From Sphingomonas sp. Leaf9 (GTDB taxonomy: Bacteria > Pseudomonadota > Alphaproteobacteria > Sphingomonadales > Sphingomonadaceae), in NCBI RefSeq assembly GCF_001421355.1, contig NZ_LMKC01000002.1, positions 181,719-245,718 of the forward strand: a DNA stretch of 64,000 bases, in the 5' to 3' direction. Below are positions 35,069 through 44,543 of this stretch, piece by piece; within the stretch, counting starts at the first letter, position 1; each line of letters begins with the position of its first letter. The translations under genes were made by a program, and so were the position numbers. A model generated the notes under the pieces. That model ran no database searches, was not told where the DNA came from, and saw only the letters and a list, made by a program, of their open reading frames with translations.

Positions 35069-35854
35069 TTAGAGTCGCCCACCCTGTCCGCGCTGAAGCG
35101 GCAAGTCGCCGCCATGGAGCGGCGTGCGCCGGTGGGCGAGGCGGTGCGGGTGGCGACCGGGCATGGCGATATCGACGCCGCGCTGGGCGGTGGCCTGGCG
35201 CGCGGGCGGCTGCACGAGATTTTCGCGGGCGAAGCGGGCGATGCCGGCAGCGCGACCGGCTTTGCGGGGATGCTGTCGATTCGGCTGGGCGGCGGTATCG
35301 TGTGGCTGCGCGAGGAGGCGGCGGTGCGCGGGGGCGGGCATTTGCACGCACCGGGGCTGGTCGAGATCGGCGTCGATCCCGCGCGGCTGCTGCTCGGCTT
35401 CCTGCCCGATCCACTGTCGGTGCTACGCGCCGCCGCCGATGTGGTGCGCTGTGCCGGAGTCGGGGTGGCGGTGATCGAACTGCATGGCGATCCCCGACCG
35501 CTCGACCTGACCGCCAGTCGTCGCCTAGCGCTGGCGGCGGAGGAAAGCGGGGTGACGGCGCTGTTGCTGCGCATTGCTGCTACTCCGGTGGCGAGTGCCG
35601 CCGATACCCGCTGGGCGGTGCGGTCCTGCGCCTCGCAACCGCTGCCGGCCAATGCGCCGGGGCATCCGACCTTCGACATCGAATTATTGCGTCAGCGCGG
35701 CCGGGGTGCCGATGGTCGCTGGCAAGTGGAGTGGAACCGTGAGCAAGCCGTCTTCACCAGCCCGGCCCAGCGGCCGACGCCATCTGGCGCTGTGGTGGCC
35801 GTTCCTGCCCACCGACCGGTTGCGATCCCAATCCCCCTGCGTCGTGCCGGATGA
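35063..35854 (+). CDS. imuA: ImuA, RecA-like mutasome protein
   Basis: Accessory protein of SOS mutagenesis, 263 residues, distantly related to RecA and SulA. Signs are the opening LSALKRQVAAMERR, then GHGDIDAALGGGLARGRLHEIFA, GGGIVWLREE in the Walker B position, and GLVEIGVDPARLLLGF. A classical Walker A lysine is absent, as is common in the family. The protein works with ImuB and DnaE2 in error-prone bypass of lesions. A LexA box lies across its start. Its last 116 bases overlap imuB in another frame. Confidence 0.93.
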   Translation: MNLESPTLSALKRQVAAMERRAPVGEAVRVATGHGDIDAALGGGLARGRLHEIFAGEAGDAGSATGFAGMLSIRLGGGIVWLREEAAVRGGGHLHAPGLVEIGVDPARLLLGFLPDPLSVLRAAADVVRCAGVGVAVIELHGDPRPLDLTASRRLALAAEESGVTALLLRIAATPVASAADTRWAVRSCASQPLPANAPGHPTFDIELLRQRGRGADGRWQVEWNREQAVFTSPAQRPTPSGAVVAVPAHRPVAIPIPLRRAG

Positions 35855-37295
35855 TGCGCCGTTCGTCTGTGTCGAAACGGTGCGCGGCGCCCTGCGCATT
35901 GCATCGGTCGACCGCCACGCGGCGGACAAGGGGCTGGCACCCGGCATGGCGCTGGCCGATGCGCGGGCGCAGTTGCCCGATCTGGTCGCGGTCGATTCCG
36001 ATCCGTTTGCCGATCATGGCTGGCTGGAGCGAATTGCCGACGCCTGCGACCGGTTCACGCCGCTGGTCGCGCTGGACGGGGGCGACGGGGTGACGCTGGA
36101 CATTACCGGCTGCGCGCACCTGTTCGGCGGCGAAGGCGCGCTGGTCGCCGAGGTCGAGGCGCGGCTGGCGCGGTTCGGGATGCTGCGCCACGCACTGGCC
36201 GATACGCCCGATGCCGCACAGGCGCTGGCCCGGTTCCAGAGTGCCCCTGCGGCGAGCGAGGCGGCGGCGATCCGGCGGCTGGGGGTCGCGGCGCTCAGGC
36301 TGGACGACGAGATCGCGGTCGCGCTGCGCCGCGCGGGGCTGCGCACCATCGGCGATCTGGCGAGCCGCCCGACCGCGCCGATCGCGGCGCGCTTTGGTAA
36401 GGAGACGGTGGCGGCACTGGCGCGGCTGCTGGGTGATGCCGACCAGCGGTTGCGGCCGCGCCGGGCGCTGCCGGCGTTGTTCTTCGAACGGCGTTTCGCC
36501 GAACCGATCGCGCGCGACGGCGACGTGCTGGCAACGATTGGCGAGCTGGCGGCGGAGGCGGAGGCCGAACTGACCGCGCGGGATCGGGGTGGGCGGCGCT
36601 TTGCGGTGCGACTGTACCGTGCCGATGGGGCGCTGCGCGATCTGGCGGTGGAAAGCGGGCTGCCTTTACGCGATCCGCCGTCGATCCTGCGGCTGTTCCG
36701 CGAACGGATCGATGCGCTGGCCGATCCGATCGATCCCGGCTTTGGTTTCGACATGATCCGCATGAGCGTCCCCGCGCTCGAACCGCTCGCCCCCACGCAG
36801 TTACAGCTGGAGGGCGGGGCGGTCAGCGAAGAGGCGATGGCAGCGCTGGTCGATCGCCTCAGCACGCGGCTGGGGCGCGGGCGGATCGCGCGGGTCGCGC
36901 CGGGCGACAGCCACCTGCCCGAACAGGGGATGCTGACGATCGACGCGATCGACGCGCCGGTGCCGACCGGCTGGGACGTGCCGGAGGCGGGCGAGCCGCC
37001 GCTGCGCCCGATCCACCTGTTCGACCCGCCGCAGCAGATCGAGGTGATGGCCGAGGTGCCCGATGGCCCGCCGCACCGCTTTCGCTGGCGCCGGGTGCTG
37101 CACGACGTGATCCGCTTCGAAGGGCCGGAGCGGATCGCCGCGCAGTGGTGGCGGCGGGGCCAGGCGAAGGTCAGGACGCGGGATTACTACCGGGTCGAGG
37201 ATGTGCGCGGGCGGCGTTACTGGATCTTTCGGCACGGGTTGTATGATCGCGAGACGCCGGACCCGATGTGGTATGTGCATGGGGTGTTCGCGTGA
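35739..37295 (+). CDS. imuB: ImuB, inactive Y-family polymerase-like protein
   Basis: Protein of 518 residues related to Y-family DNA polymerases that links DnaE2 to the sliding clamp. With GTG 35739, preceded by GGAGTGG, the N-terminus reads LALWWPFLPTDRL, where a true polymerase has its first catalytic acidic motif; that motif is missing, as known for ImuB. Palm and little-finger parts follow (LDITGCAHLFGGEGALV, then RRLGVAALRLDDEIA in the helix-hairpin-helix region). The C-terminus carries the motif VEDVRGRRYWIFRHGLYD. The start lies 116 bases inside imuA; a later start would lose the first conserved strand. Confidence 0.92.
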   Translation: MSKPSSPARPSGRRHLALWWPFLPTDRLRSQSPCVVPDDAPFVCVETVRGALRIASVDRHAADKGLAPGMALADARAQLPDLVAVDSDPFADHGWLERIADACDRFTPLVALDGGDGVTLDITGCAHLFGGEGALVAEVEARLARFGMLRHALADTPDAAQALARFQSAPAASEAAAIRRLGVAALRLDDEIAVALRRAGLRTIGDLASRPTAPIAARFGKETVAALARLLGDADQRLRPRRALPALFFERRFAEPIARDGDVLATIGELAAEAEAELTARDRGGRRFAVRLYRADGALRDLAVESGLPLRDPPSILRLFRERIDALADPIDPGFGFDMIRMSVPALEPLAPTQLQLEGGAVSEEAMAALVDRLSTRLGRGRIARVAPGDSHLPEQGMLTIDAIDAPVPTGWDVPEAGEPPLRPIHLFDPPQQIEVMAEVPDGPPHRFRWRRVLHDVIRFEGPERIAAQWWRRGQAKVRTRDYYRVEDVRGRRYWIFRHGLYDRETPDPMWYVHGVFA

Positions 37296-37315
37296 GGGGA
37301 TGGCCTGCCGCCCTT

Positions 37316-37335
37316 CGTCATTCCCGCGCAGGCGG
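37316..37335. repeat. Half copy of PE2
   Basis: CGTCATTCCCGCGCAGGCGG in the 66 bp imuB-dnaE2 gap is one PE2 arm without its partner, so readthrough into dnaE2 should not be blocked. Confidence 0.6.
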
Positions 37336-37361
37336 CGTGGTGGGCGGGGCGCGTCGGTGAG

Positions 37362-40300
37362 ATGGCCTTTGCCGAACTGATCGCCGCGACGCATTTCTCG
37401 TTCCTGCGCGGGGCGTCGCCGCCGTGCGACATGGTGGCACAGGCAAACGCGCTGGGGATGGCCGGGATCGGCATCGCCGACCGCAATACCGTGGCGGGTG
37501 TGGTGCAGGCGTTTCTGGCGCTGAAGAAGGCGAACGAGGGGCTGGTCGAGCAGGGATTGCCGCCCAACGACTTCGATCTGGTCGTCGGTGCGCGGCTGGT
37601 GTTTGCCGATGGTACGCCGGACATCGTCGCCTATCCGGTCGACCGTGCGGCATGGGGCCGGCTGACGCGGCTGCTGACCAAAGGTAACCGGCGGGCGAGG
37701 AAGGGCGACTGTCACCTCGAGCTGACCGATCTGCTTGCATGGCAGGAGGGGCTGCTGCTGATCGTCACCGCGCCCGATGCGGCGCTGCTGGCGCGGCTCG
37801 GCGATGTCTGTCCGGGGCGGGTGTGGCTGGCGGCGGCGATGCCGCGTGGCGGGCGGGATCGGCGGCGACTGGCGGCAAGGATGGCGCTGGCGAGAGCCGT
37901 CGGTGTGCCGCTGCTGGCGACCAACGATGCGCTCTATGCGACGCATGAACAGCGCTCGCTGCACGACGTGCTCACTTGCATTCGCGAGGGGACGACGATC
38001 GCCGCTGCCGGCCGCAAGCTGGCAGCGAATGCCGAGCGGCATCTGAAGGACCCGTTGGAGATGGCACGGCTGTTCCGCGATTGCCCGGAGGCTGTCGACG
38101 AAAGCGTGCGGCTGCTGAAGCGGATCGAGTTTCGCCTGACCGACCTGAAATACGAATATCCGCATGAGCCGGTGCCGGATGGGTGGGAGGCGCAGGACTG
38201 GCTGGAGCATCTGACGCTGACCGCCGCGCAGGATCGCTATGGTCCCGACCTGCCGGTCGAGGTGCGGCGGCGGCTGGACGAGGAGTTCGCGCTGATCCGT
38301 AGCAAGAACTACGCCCATTATTTCCTGACGGTCCACGATCTGGTCCGGTTCGCGCGCACCTGCGACCCGCCGATATTGTGCCAGGGGCGTGGGTCGGCGG
38401 CCAATTCGATCGTGTGTTTCCTGTTGGGCGTCACCTCGGTCGATCCGAGCGAGCATGACCTGCTGTTCTCGCGCTTCGTGTCCGAACAGCGGGGCGAGCC
38501 GCCCGACATCGACGTCGATTTCGAACATGAACGGCGCGAGGAGGTGATCCAGTATATTTACGCCCGCTATACCCGCGAGCGCGCCGGCATCGCGGCGACC
38601 GTCATCCATTATCGTCCGCGCAGCGCGGTGGCGGAGGTCGGCAAGGTGCTGGGCCTGACCCGTGACGTGACGCAGCGGCTGGGCAGTACCGTGTGGGGCA
38701 GCTTCGCGGGCGATATGGAGGCACGGCGCTATACCAGTGCCGGGTTCGACCTCGACAATCCGGAGATCGCCCAGCTGCGCGATCTGGTCGACCAGATCCT
38801 GAAATTCCCCCGCCATCTGTCGCAGCATGTCGGCGGGTTCGTGCTGACGCAGGGGCGGCTGGACGAGATGGTGCCGATCCATAACGGCGCGATGGAAGGG
38901 CGGACTTTCATCGAATGGGACAAGGACGATATCGACGCGCTGGGGCTGATGAAGGTCGATGTGCTGGCGCTCGGCATGCTGACCTGTATCCGCAAGGCGT
39001 TCGACCTGCTGCGCCACCATGGCCTTGGCGACCACGACCTGACCGTCGACCTGAAGGCCGATGACAAGGCGGTATACGAGATGCTGCACAAGGGCGACAG
39101 CATCGGCGTGTTCCAGGTGGAAAGCCGGGCGCAGATGAACATGCTGCCGCGTCTGAAGCCCGAGAATCTCTACGACCTGTCGGTGCAGGTCGCGATCGTG
39201 CGGCCGGGGCCGATCGAGGGGGACATGGTGCACCCTTATCTGCGGCGGCGGGCGAAGCAGGAGATCGTCACCTATCCCTCGCCCAAGCCACCGCATGACC
39301 CCGATGAACTCAGGACGCTGCTCAGCCGAACATATGGTGTGCCGTTGTTTCAGGAACAGGTGATGAAGCTGGCGATCGTCGCCGCCGGTTTCACGCCGGG
39401 CGAAGCAAACAAGCTGCGCAAGGCGATGGCGACGTTCCGCAATCCCGGCACGATCCAGGAACTGCGCGACAAGCTGGTCACCGGCATGACGGCGCGGGGT
39501 TACGAACCCGACTTCGCCGAGCGTTGCTTTCGCCAGATCGAGGGGTTCGGCAGCTATGGCTTTCCCGAGAGCCACGCGCTGTCGTTCGCGCGGCTGGTCT
39601 ATGTGTCTTCCATGATAAAATGCCACTACCCAGCGGTGTTCGCCTGCGCGCTGCTCAATTCGCAGCCGATGGGGTTCTACGCTCCGGCGCAGATCGTCCG
39701 TGATGCGCGCGATCATGGTGTCGCGGTGCGCGGGATCGATGTGAATGTCAGCGCATGGGACAATGTGCTGGAGAGCTGCCTGCGCTCGACCGCAGAAGGC
39801 GAAGCGGGACCCCGGATCAAGTCCGGGGTGACGAAGGAACAGGGCTCGCTCGCGCTCCGGCTGGGCTTTCGGCAGATGGACGGGTTTCGCGAGCGTTGGG
39901 CCGAGGCGATCGTCGCCGCGCGCCCCTTTGCCAGCGTCGAGGAACTGGCGCGGCGCGCGCGGTTGCCGCAGCGGGCGCTACGGCTGCTGGCCGATGCCGA
40001 TGCGTTCCGCTCGATCGGGCGCGACCGGCGCGAGGCGTTGTGGGAGGTGCGGCGCACGCCCGATGCCGAACTGCCGCTGTTCGCCCATGCCCGCGCCGCC
40101 GAGCTGGGCGCGGAGCCGGACATGGCGCTGCCGACGATGCCCGAGGTCGAGCATGTCGTGACCGATTACCAGACGCTGCGGCTGTCGTTGCAGGGCCACC
40201 CCATGCAGTTCCTGCGCGACCGGCTGACACGGATGGGGGTGGCGAGCTGTGCCGACATCATGGCGGCGAAGGCGGGGGCGAAGGTGACCGCCGCCGGCCT

Positions 40301-40631
40301 GGTCCTTGTCCGCCAGCGGCCGGGCAAGGGCAATGCGATCTTCGTCACGCTGGAGGACGATACCGGCATCACCAATGTCGTGCTGTGGGCGCGGCTGTTC
40401 GAGGCGTATCGGCGCGAGGTGATGGGCGCGCGGCTGATGCTGGTCGAGGGGGAGGTGCAGCGCACCCGTGAGGGCATCGTTCACCTGATGGGCGCGCGGG
40501 TGCGCGATCGCAGCGACCTGCTCGACACGCTGGGCGAGGCGAGCGTGCAGGAATCGGAGGTCGTTCGCCCGATGGCATCGCGCCACCCGCGCGACGTGCG
40601 GCTGGTGCCCAAGTCGCGCGATTTCCACTGA
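37362..40631 (+). CDS. dnaE2: Error-prone DNA polymerase DnaE2
   Basis: Second alpha-subunit-type C-family polymerase, 1089 residues, that carries out SOS mutagenesis with ImuA and ImuB. The PHP domain is N-terminal (FAELIAATHFSFLRGASPP). Catalytic aspartates are Asp384 and Asp386 in PDIDVDFEHERREE and Asp533 in MKVDVLALGML. GRGSAANSIVCFLLGVT and the FGSYGFPESHALSFA finger motif are typical; the OB fold is near KVTAAGLVLVRQRPGKG. Residues about 809-828 are encoded by an inserted PE1 repeat just before ALRLGFRQMDGF, in the linker ahead of a helix-hairpin-helix region. The frame stays open, so the enzyme may be active. Confidence 0.95.
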   Translation: MAFAELIAATHFSFLRGASPPCDMVAQANALGMAGIGIADRNTVAGVVQAFLALKKANEGLVEQGLPPNDFDLVVGARLVFADGTPDIVAYPVDRAAWGRLTRLLTKGNRRARKGDCHLELTDLLAWQEGLLLIVTAPDAALLARLGDVCPGRVWLAAAMPRGGRDRRRLAARMALARAVGVPLLATNDALYATHEQRSLHDVLTCIREGTTIAAAGRKLAANAERHLKDPLEMARLFRDCPEAVDESVRLLKRIEFRLTDLKYEYPHEPVPDGWEAQDWLEHLTLTAAQDRYGPDLPVEVRRRLDEEFALIRSKNYAHYFLTVHDLVRFARTCDPPILCQGRGSAANSIVCFLLGVTSVDPSEHDLLFSRFVSEQRGEPPDIDVDFEHERREEVIQYIYARYTRERAGIAATVIHYRPRSAVAEVGKVLGLTRDVTQRLGSTVWGSFAGDMEARRYTSAGFDLDNPEIAQLRDLVDQILKFPRHLSQHVGGFVLTQGRLDEMVPIHNGAMEGRTFIEWDKDDIDALGLMKVDVLALGMLTCIRKAFDLLRHHGLGDHDLTVDLKADDKAVYEMLHKGDSIGVFQVESRAQMNMLPRLKPENLYDLSVQVAIVRPGPIEGDMVHPYLRRRAKQEIVTYPSPKPPHDPDELRTLLSRTYGVPLFQEQVMKLAIVAAGFTPGEANKLRKAMATFRNPGTIQELRDKLVTGMTARGYEPDFAERCFRQIEGFGSYGFPESHALSFARLVYVSSMIKCHYPAVFACALLNSQPMGFYAPAQIVRDARDHGVAVRGIDVNVSAWDNVLESCLRSTAEGEAGPRIKSGVTKEQGSLALRLGFRQMDGFRERWAEAIVAARPFASVEELARRARLPQRALRLLADADAFRSIGRDRREALWEVRRTPDAELPLFAHARAAELGAEPDMALPTMPEVEHVVTDYQTLRLSLQGHPMQFLRDRLTRMGVASCADIMAAKAGAKVTAAGLVLVRQRPGKGNAIFVTLEDDTGITNVVLWARLFEAYRREVMGARLMLVEGEVQRTREGIVHLMGARVRDRSDLLDTLGEASVQESEVVRPMASRHPRDVRLVPKSRDFH
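39792..39834 (+). repeat. PE1 element inside dnaE2, in frame
   Basis: GCAGAAGGCGAAGCGGGACC, then GGATCAAGTCCGGGGTGACG, is one PE1 arm as in the intergenic copies at 44544 and 49305. It is read as the peptide EAGPRIKSGVTKE (residues 814-826) and does not shift the frame. Confidence 0.85.
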
Positions 40632-40674
40632 CATCCCCCTTGGCTGGGGCGTAGGACAGCACTTAGGACTCTTT

Positions 40675-40758
40675 CGTCACCCCGGACTTGATCCGGGGGC
40701 CCGCTTACTCACGAGCGTGGCAGAAGAAGCGGGACCCCGGATCAAGTCCGGGGTGACG
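40675..40758. repeat. Palindromic element PE1, full copy
   Basis: Near-consensus arms CGTCACCCCGGACTTGATCC and GGATCAAGTCCGGGGTGACG around a short loop, 44 bases after the dnaE2 stop and 45 before the sensor kinase. Probably ends the SOS operon. Confidence 0.9.
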
Positions 40759-40802
40759 ATGAAGGCGGTGTCGACGTCGATCGCCGCAGGGGGAGGGTCG
40801 CC

Positions 40803-43800
40803 ATGGACGGGTTGCTGCTGTTCGTCGTCGCGATCGGCTATGCCGCGCTGCTGTTCGCGGTGGCGTGGATCGTGCGGCGGCGCGGCATCGCGGCGGGGCA
40901 GCGGCGGGCGGTCTATACGCTGGGTCTGGCGGTCTATTGCAGCAGCTGGACCTTCAACGGCGCGGTCGGCAGCGCGGTGGCGGATGGCTGGGCGTATCTG
41001 CCGATCTATCTGGGGCCGATCCTGTTGTTCGTCGGCGGGCGGCGGTTGCTGGTGCGGCTGGTGGCGGCGGTGCAGGCCGATGGCGCGACGTCGATCGCCG
41101 ACTTCATCGGCGGGCGGTTTTCGCGCAGCCGGGGGGTGGCGGCGCTGGTCACGTTGATCGCGCTGACCGGTACCGTGCCCTATGTCGCGCTGCAGTTGCG
41201 GTCGGTCGCGACCAGCTATGGCGCGCTGTCGGGCATGACCGATGCCACGCGGCCGATGATCGTCACCGCGATCGTGCTGGCCGGGTTTGCCGTCGCGTTC
41301 GGCACGCGCGGCGATGCGCGCGAGCGGGCCGATGGCGGGTTGCTGGCGGCGGTGGCGGTGGAGTCGCTCATCAAGCTGGCCGCCTTTGCCGCGGTCGCGC
41401 TGTTCGCGCTGTGGCTGGTGGCGGGGGCGGCGCCGGCGGATCGGGCCGCCGGGCTGACGCGGCTGGCAAGCGGCCTCGCCCGGCCGCCGGCGATCGGCGA
41501 TTTCGCCATCGCGACGCTGCTGGCGATGGCGGCGATGCTGTGCCTGCCGCGCCAGTTCCATGTGACGGTGATCGCGGCACACGACCCGCAGGACCCGGCG
41601 CGGGCACGCTGGCCGTTCGTCGCCTATCTGGCGCTGACCGCACTGCTGGTCGTGCCGATCACCTGGGGCGCGCTGGTGCAGGGGGGCGTGACGCGGCCCG
41701 ACCTGTTGGTCATCGCCATGCCGCTGGCGGCGGGTGCGCCGGCGATCGCGCTGCTGGGGTTCGTCGGCGGGTTTTCGGCGGCGACGGCGATGGTGGTGAT
41801 GGAGACGGTCGCGCTGGCGACGATGGTGTCGAACGACCTGATCGCGCCGCTGTTGCTGCGCAGCCCGCGCATGGCCGCCGCCGCGCATGTCGGGCGGACT
41901 TTGCTATGGGTGCGGCGGGCGGTGATCGTCGGCATCGTCGGGGTGGCGTTGCTGAGTGCGCTGCTGATCCCGACGACGCGGGCGTTGGCGACGATCGGGC
42001 TGGTCGCCTTTACGGCAATGGCGCAGTTCGCCCCGGCGCTGGTGCTGGCGGTGCTGGGCGGCGGGCGCGATCCGATGGCGGCGAAGGCGGGGCTGGCCAC
42101 CGGCCTGTGTGGATGGACGTTGCTGCTGTTCGTGCCGACGCTCAGCGGTGCGCCGCTGCCGATCCCAGCGATGCCGGGCATGGGCGCGGTCGCGACGGCG
42201 GCGGTGGTGACGCTGGCTGCGAACCTGATCGTCCATGCGATCGTCGCCATGTCGCGCGCGCCGCGCCTGCCGTTCGTGCGCGACGACCGGGTGCCGCCGG
42301 TGCGCGACCTGTCCGAGCTGACCCAGCTGGTCGCGCGGTTCGTGGGCGAGGAGCGCGCCGCCGCCGAACTGGGGAGCGGCACCCATATCGACGCCCGTGC
42401 GGCACGCCGGGCCGAGCGGCTGGTGGCGCAGGCGGTGGGGGTGTCGTCGGCACGGCGGCTGGTCGCATCGGCATTGTCGGGGGAGGGGCTGGGCGCCGAG
42501 GATGTCGCCCGGATGCTGGATGAGAGCGGGCAGAGCCTGCAATTTTCCAAGGGGCTGCTGGCCGCGACGCTGGAGCATATCGATCCGGGGGTCAGCGTGG
42601 TCGATGCCGAGCTGAACCTGGTCGCATGGAATCAGCGGTACCTCGACCTGTTCGGCTTTCCGGCCGGCATGATCCGGGTCGGCGCGCCGATCGCCGATGC
42701 GATCGCGTTCAATGCGCTGCGCGGCGATTGCGGGCCGGGCGAGGTCGAAGACCATGTGCGGCGGCGGCTGGCGCATATGCGGCGGGGGACGCGGCACAGT
42801 TTCGAGCGCGTCCGCAGCGATGGGCGGGTGCTGAAGACGGTCGGCGGGCCGATGCCGGGCGGCGGCTATGTCATGTGCTTTTCGGACATTACCGCCGAGG
42901 CGCAGGCCCTGCGTGCGGTAGAGACGGCGCGGGCCGAGCTGGAGCGCAGGGTCGAGGCGCGGACGCGGGCGCTGTCGGATGCGAACGCGGCGCTGGCGCG
43001 GGCGACGGCGGACAAGACCCGATTCCTGGCCGCTGCCAGCCACGACCTGTTGCAGCCGCTCCATGCCGCGCGGCTGTTCACCGCCGCGCTGGCGCGTGGG
43101 GCGGATGATCGGGCGAAGCCGCTGGTCGAGCGGATCGACCAGTCGATCGCGGCGGCGGACCAGCTGCTGCGCGCGCTGCTCGACATTTCCAAGCTGGATG
43201 CCGGGGGGATCGTGCCGGTGCCGACGCGCTTCGGGTCACGCGACCTGCTGGCCGAGCTAGTCGACAGTTTCGCCGATCAGGCGCGGGCGAAGGGGCTGAC
43301 GTTGCGGTTGGGGCCGGGGGATGCGGTGGTGGCGACCGACCGGGTGCTGCTGCGCTCGATCGTGCAGAATTTGCTCGGCAATGCGGTGCGCTACACGGCG
43401 CGGGGCGGGGTGGTGATCGGCGTGCGGCGGCGTGGGGGCCAGGCACGGATCGAGGTGGTCGATAGCGGGCCGGGCATTGCCGATACCGACCGGGCGCGGG
43501 TGTTTCGCGAGTTCGAACGGCTGGCGACGGCGGAGGATGCCGGGCTGGGCCTCGGCCTTGCCATCGTCGCGCGGACGGCGGCGTTGCTGGGCGCGCAGGT
43601 CGATCTCGACAGCCGGGTCGGGCGGGGGAGCCGCTTTGCGGTGACGCTGCCGATGGTCGAGGGCGTGGTGGCGCCGGTGCCACAGCGCGTGGCGGCGCGG
43701 GAGGTTGGGCCGTTGTCGTGCCTGATCGTCGATGACGATGCCGGGGTGCGGCGGGCGATGGCGGCGCTGGCGGTGAGCCGGGGGCACCAGGTGCGGGTGG

Positions 43801-44060
43801 CGGCTTGCGTCGAGGAGGCGTTGTCGGCGGTGACCGAGGACGTTGCGTTCGTCGATCACGATCTGGGCGGGACGGTCGATGGGCTGGCGCTGATCGCGGC
43901 GCTGCGGGTGCAGAAGCCGGGGCTGCGCGTGGCGCTGGTGACGGCGGATGCCAGCCGGACGCTGGCCGAGGCGGCGCAGGTTGCGGGGGTGGCGGTGTTG
44001 TTGAAGCCGTTATCGGGTGAGGTGTTCGACGGGTGGCTGGCCGCGCCGGGCAAGCAGTAG
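40803..44060 (+). CDS. SLC5-type hybrid sensor histidine kinase (CrbS-like)
   Basis: Membrane sensor of 1085 residues. Residues 1 to about 500 are a sodium/solute-symporter (SLC5) module of some 13 helices (opening MDGLLLFVVAIGYAALLFAV, then VYCSSWTFNGAVG). A PAS-like domain covers about 590-700 (VSVVDAELNLVAWNQRYLDLFG). The kinase follows with phospho-His747 in AAASHDLLQPLHAARL, N-box QNLLGNAVRYTARGG and G-boxes DSGPGIADTD and GLGLGLAIV. It ends in a receiver domain with Asp1018 (AFVDHDLGG) and lysine in VLLKPLS. This layout is that of CrbS, which with a NarL-type regulator controls acetyl-CoA synthetase; both partners follow here. Confidence 0.92.
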   Translation: MDGLLLFVVAIGYAALLFAVAWIVRRRGIAAGQRRAVYTLGLAVYCSSWTFNGAVGSAVADGWAYLPIYLGPILLFVGGRRLLVRLVAAVQADGATSIADFIGGRFSRSRGVAALVTLIALTGTVPYVALQLRSVATSYGALSGMTDATRPMIVTAIVLAGFAVAFGTRGDARERADGGLLAAVAVESLIKLAAFAAVALFALWLVAGAAPADRAAGLTRLASGLARPPAIGDFAIATLLAMAAMLCLPRQFHVTVIAAHDPQDPARARWPFVAYLALTALLVVPITWGALVQGGVTRPDLLVIAMPLAAGAPAIALLGFVGGFSAATAMVVMETVALATMVSNDLIAPLLLRSPRMAAAAHVGRTLLWVRRAVIVGIVGVALLSALLIPTTRALATIGLVAFTAMAQFAPALVLAVLGGGRDPMAAKAGLATGLCGWTLLLFVPTLSGAPLPIPAMPGMGAVATAAVVTLAANLIVHAIVAMSRAPRLPFVRDDRVPPVRDLSELTQLVARFVGEERAAAELGSGTHIDARAARRAERLVAQAVGVSSARRLVASALSGEGLGAEDVARMLDESGQSLQFSKGLLAATLEHIDPGVSVVDAELNLVAWNQRYLDLFGFPAGMIRVGAPIADAIAFNALRGDCGPGEVEDHVRRRLAHMRRGTRHSFERVRSDGRVLKTVGGPMPGGGYVMCFSDITAEAQALRAVETARAELERRVEARTRALSDANAALARATADKTRFLAAASHDLLQPLHAARLFTAALARGADDRAKPLVERIDQSIAAADQLLRALLDISKLDAGGIVPVPTRFGSRDLLAELVDSFADQARAKGLTLRLGPGDAVVATDRVLLRSIVQNLLGNAVRYTARGGVVIGVRRRGGQARIEVVDSGPGIADTDRARVFREFERLATAEDAGLGLGLAIVARTAALLGAQVDLDSRVGRGSRFAVTLPMVEGVVAPVPQRVAAREVGPLSCLIVDDDAGVRRAMAALAVSRGHQVRVAACVEEALSAVTEDVAFVDHDLGGTVDGLALIAALRVQKPGLRVALVTADASRTLAEAAQVAGVAVLLKPLSGEVFDGWLAAPGKQ

Positions 44061-44070
44061 CGCAGCTACG

Positions 44071-44195
44071 GCGAGCCTGAAGACGCGGCCGGCCGGCGGC
44101 GCGGTGAGCGCCGTCCGACGGCATGGGCTTTGCCCATGGCGTGCCGTTGAAAACGAAGGATTTTTCGGTCAAAGTTCACAAAGTTCACACTCGCC
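44071..44195 (-). repeat. Repeat element PE3, copy C
   Basis: GCGGCCGGCCGGCGGCGCGG, then GGCATGGGCTTTGCCCATGG hairpin, then AAAGTTCACAAAGTTCACAC. Opposite orientation to copy A at 18.1 kb. Confidence 0.85.
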
Positions 44196-44221
44196 GCGAC
44201 GGGCAAGGCGTAGCGAAGCTA

Positions 44222-44357
44222 GGCCGAGCCTGAAGGCGCGGCCGGCCGGCGGCGCGGGGAGCGTCGTCCGACGGCATGGGCTTTGCCCATGGCGTGTCGT
44301 TGGAAACAAAGGATTTTTCGGCCAAAGTTCACAAAGTTCACACTCGCCACGTTTTCG
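44222..44357 (-). repeat. Repeat element PE3, copy B
   Basis: Tandem neighbour of copy C, same orientation and order of parts, ending AAAGTTCACAAAGTTCACAC, then TCGCCACGTTTTCG, which matches the exact outer edge of copy A. The hairpin GCATGGGC-TTT-GCCCATGG replaces the CACCGGC stem of copy A. Confidence 0.85.
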
Positions 44358-44543
44358 TTGCGCGTTGGAGCGGGGCGGTTCGCGGCGTGCTTAGGGCAGT
44401 GTCGATGGAGGTCCCAGCCTTCGTCGATGTGACGAGTGTGGCCGGGCGGCGGGCTGGTTGCGACGATGCGAAAGAGCGGTCGCGACCATGGCAGGCCGTG
44501 GCCTTGTAGGACAGCGGCGGGGGGTCGCTTTGCAACTGCCGTT

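Noticed and set aside
36801..39716. 971-codon minus-strand frame opposite dnaE2
   Set aside because: DnaE2 on the plus strand is unmistakable. The long antisense frame results from GC-rich codon structure.
44276..44509. 77-codon frame within the PE3 repeats
   Set aside because: Its first half is the PE3 repeat itself, and no start signal or family was seen.
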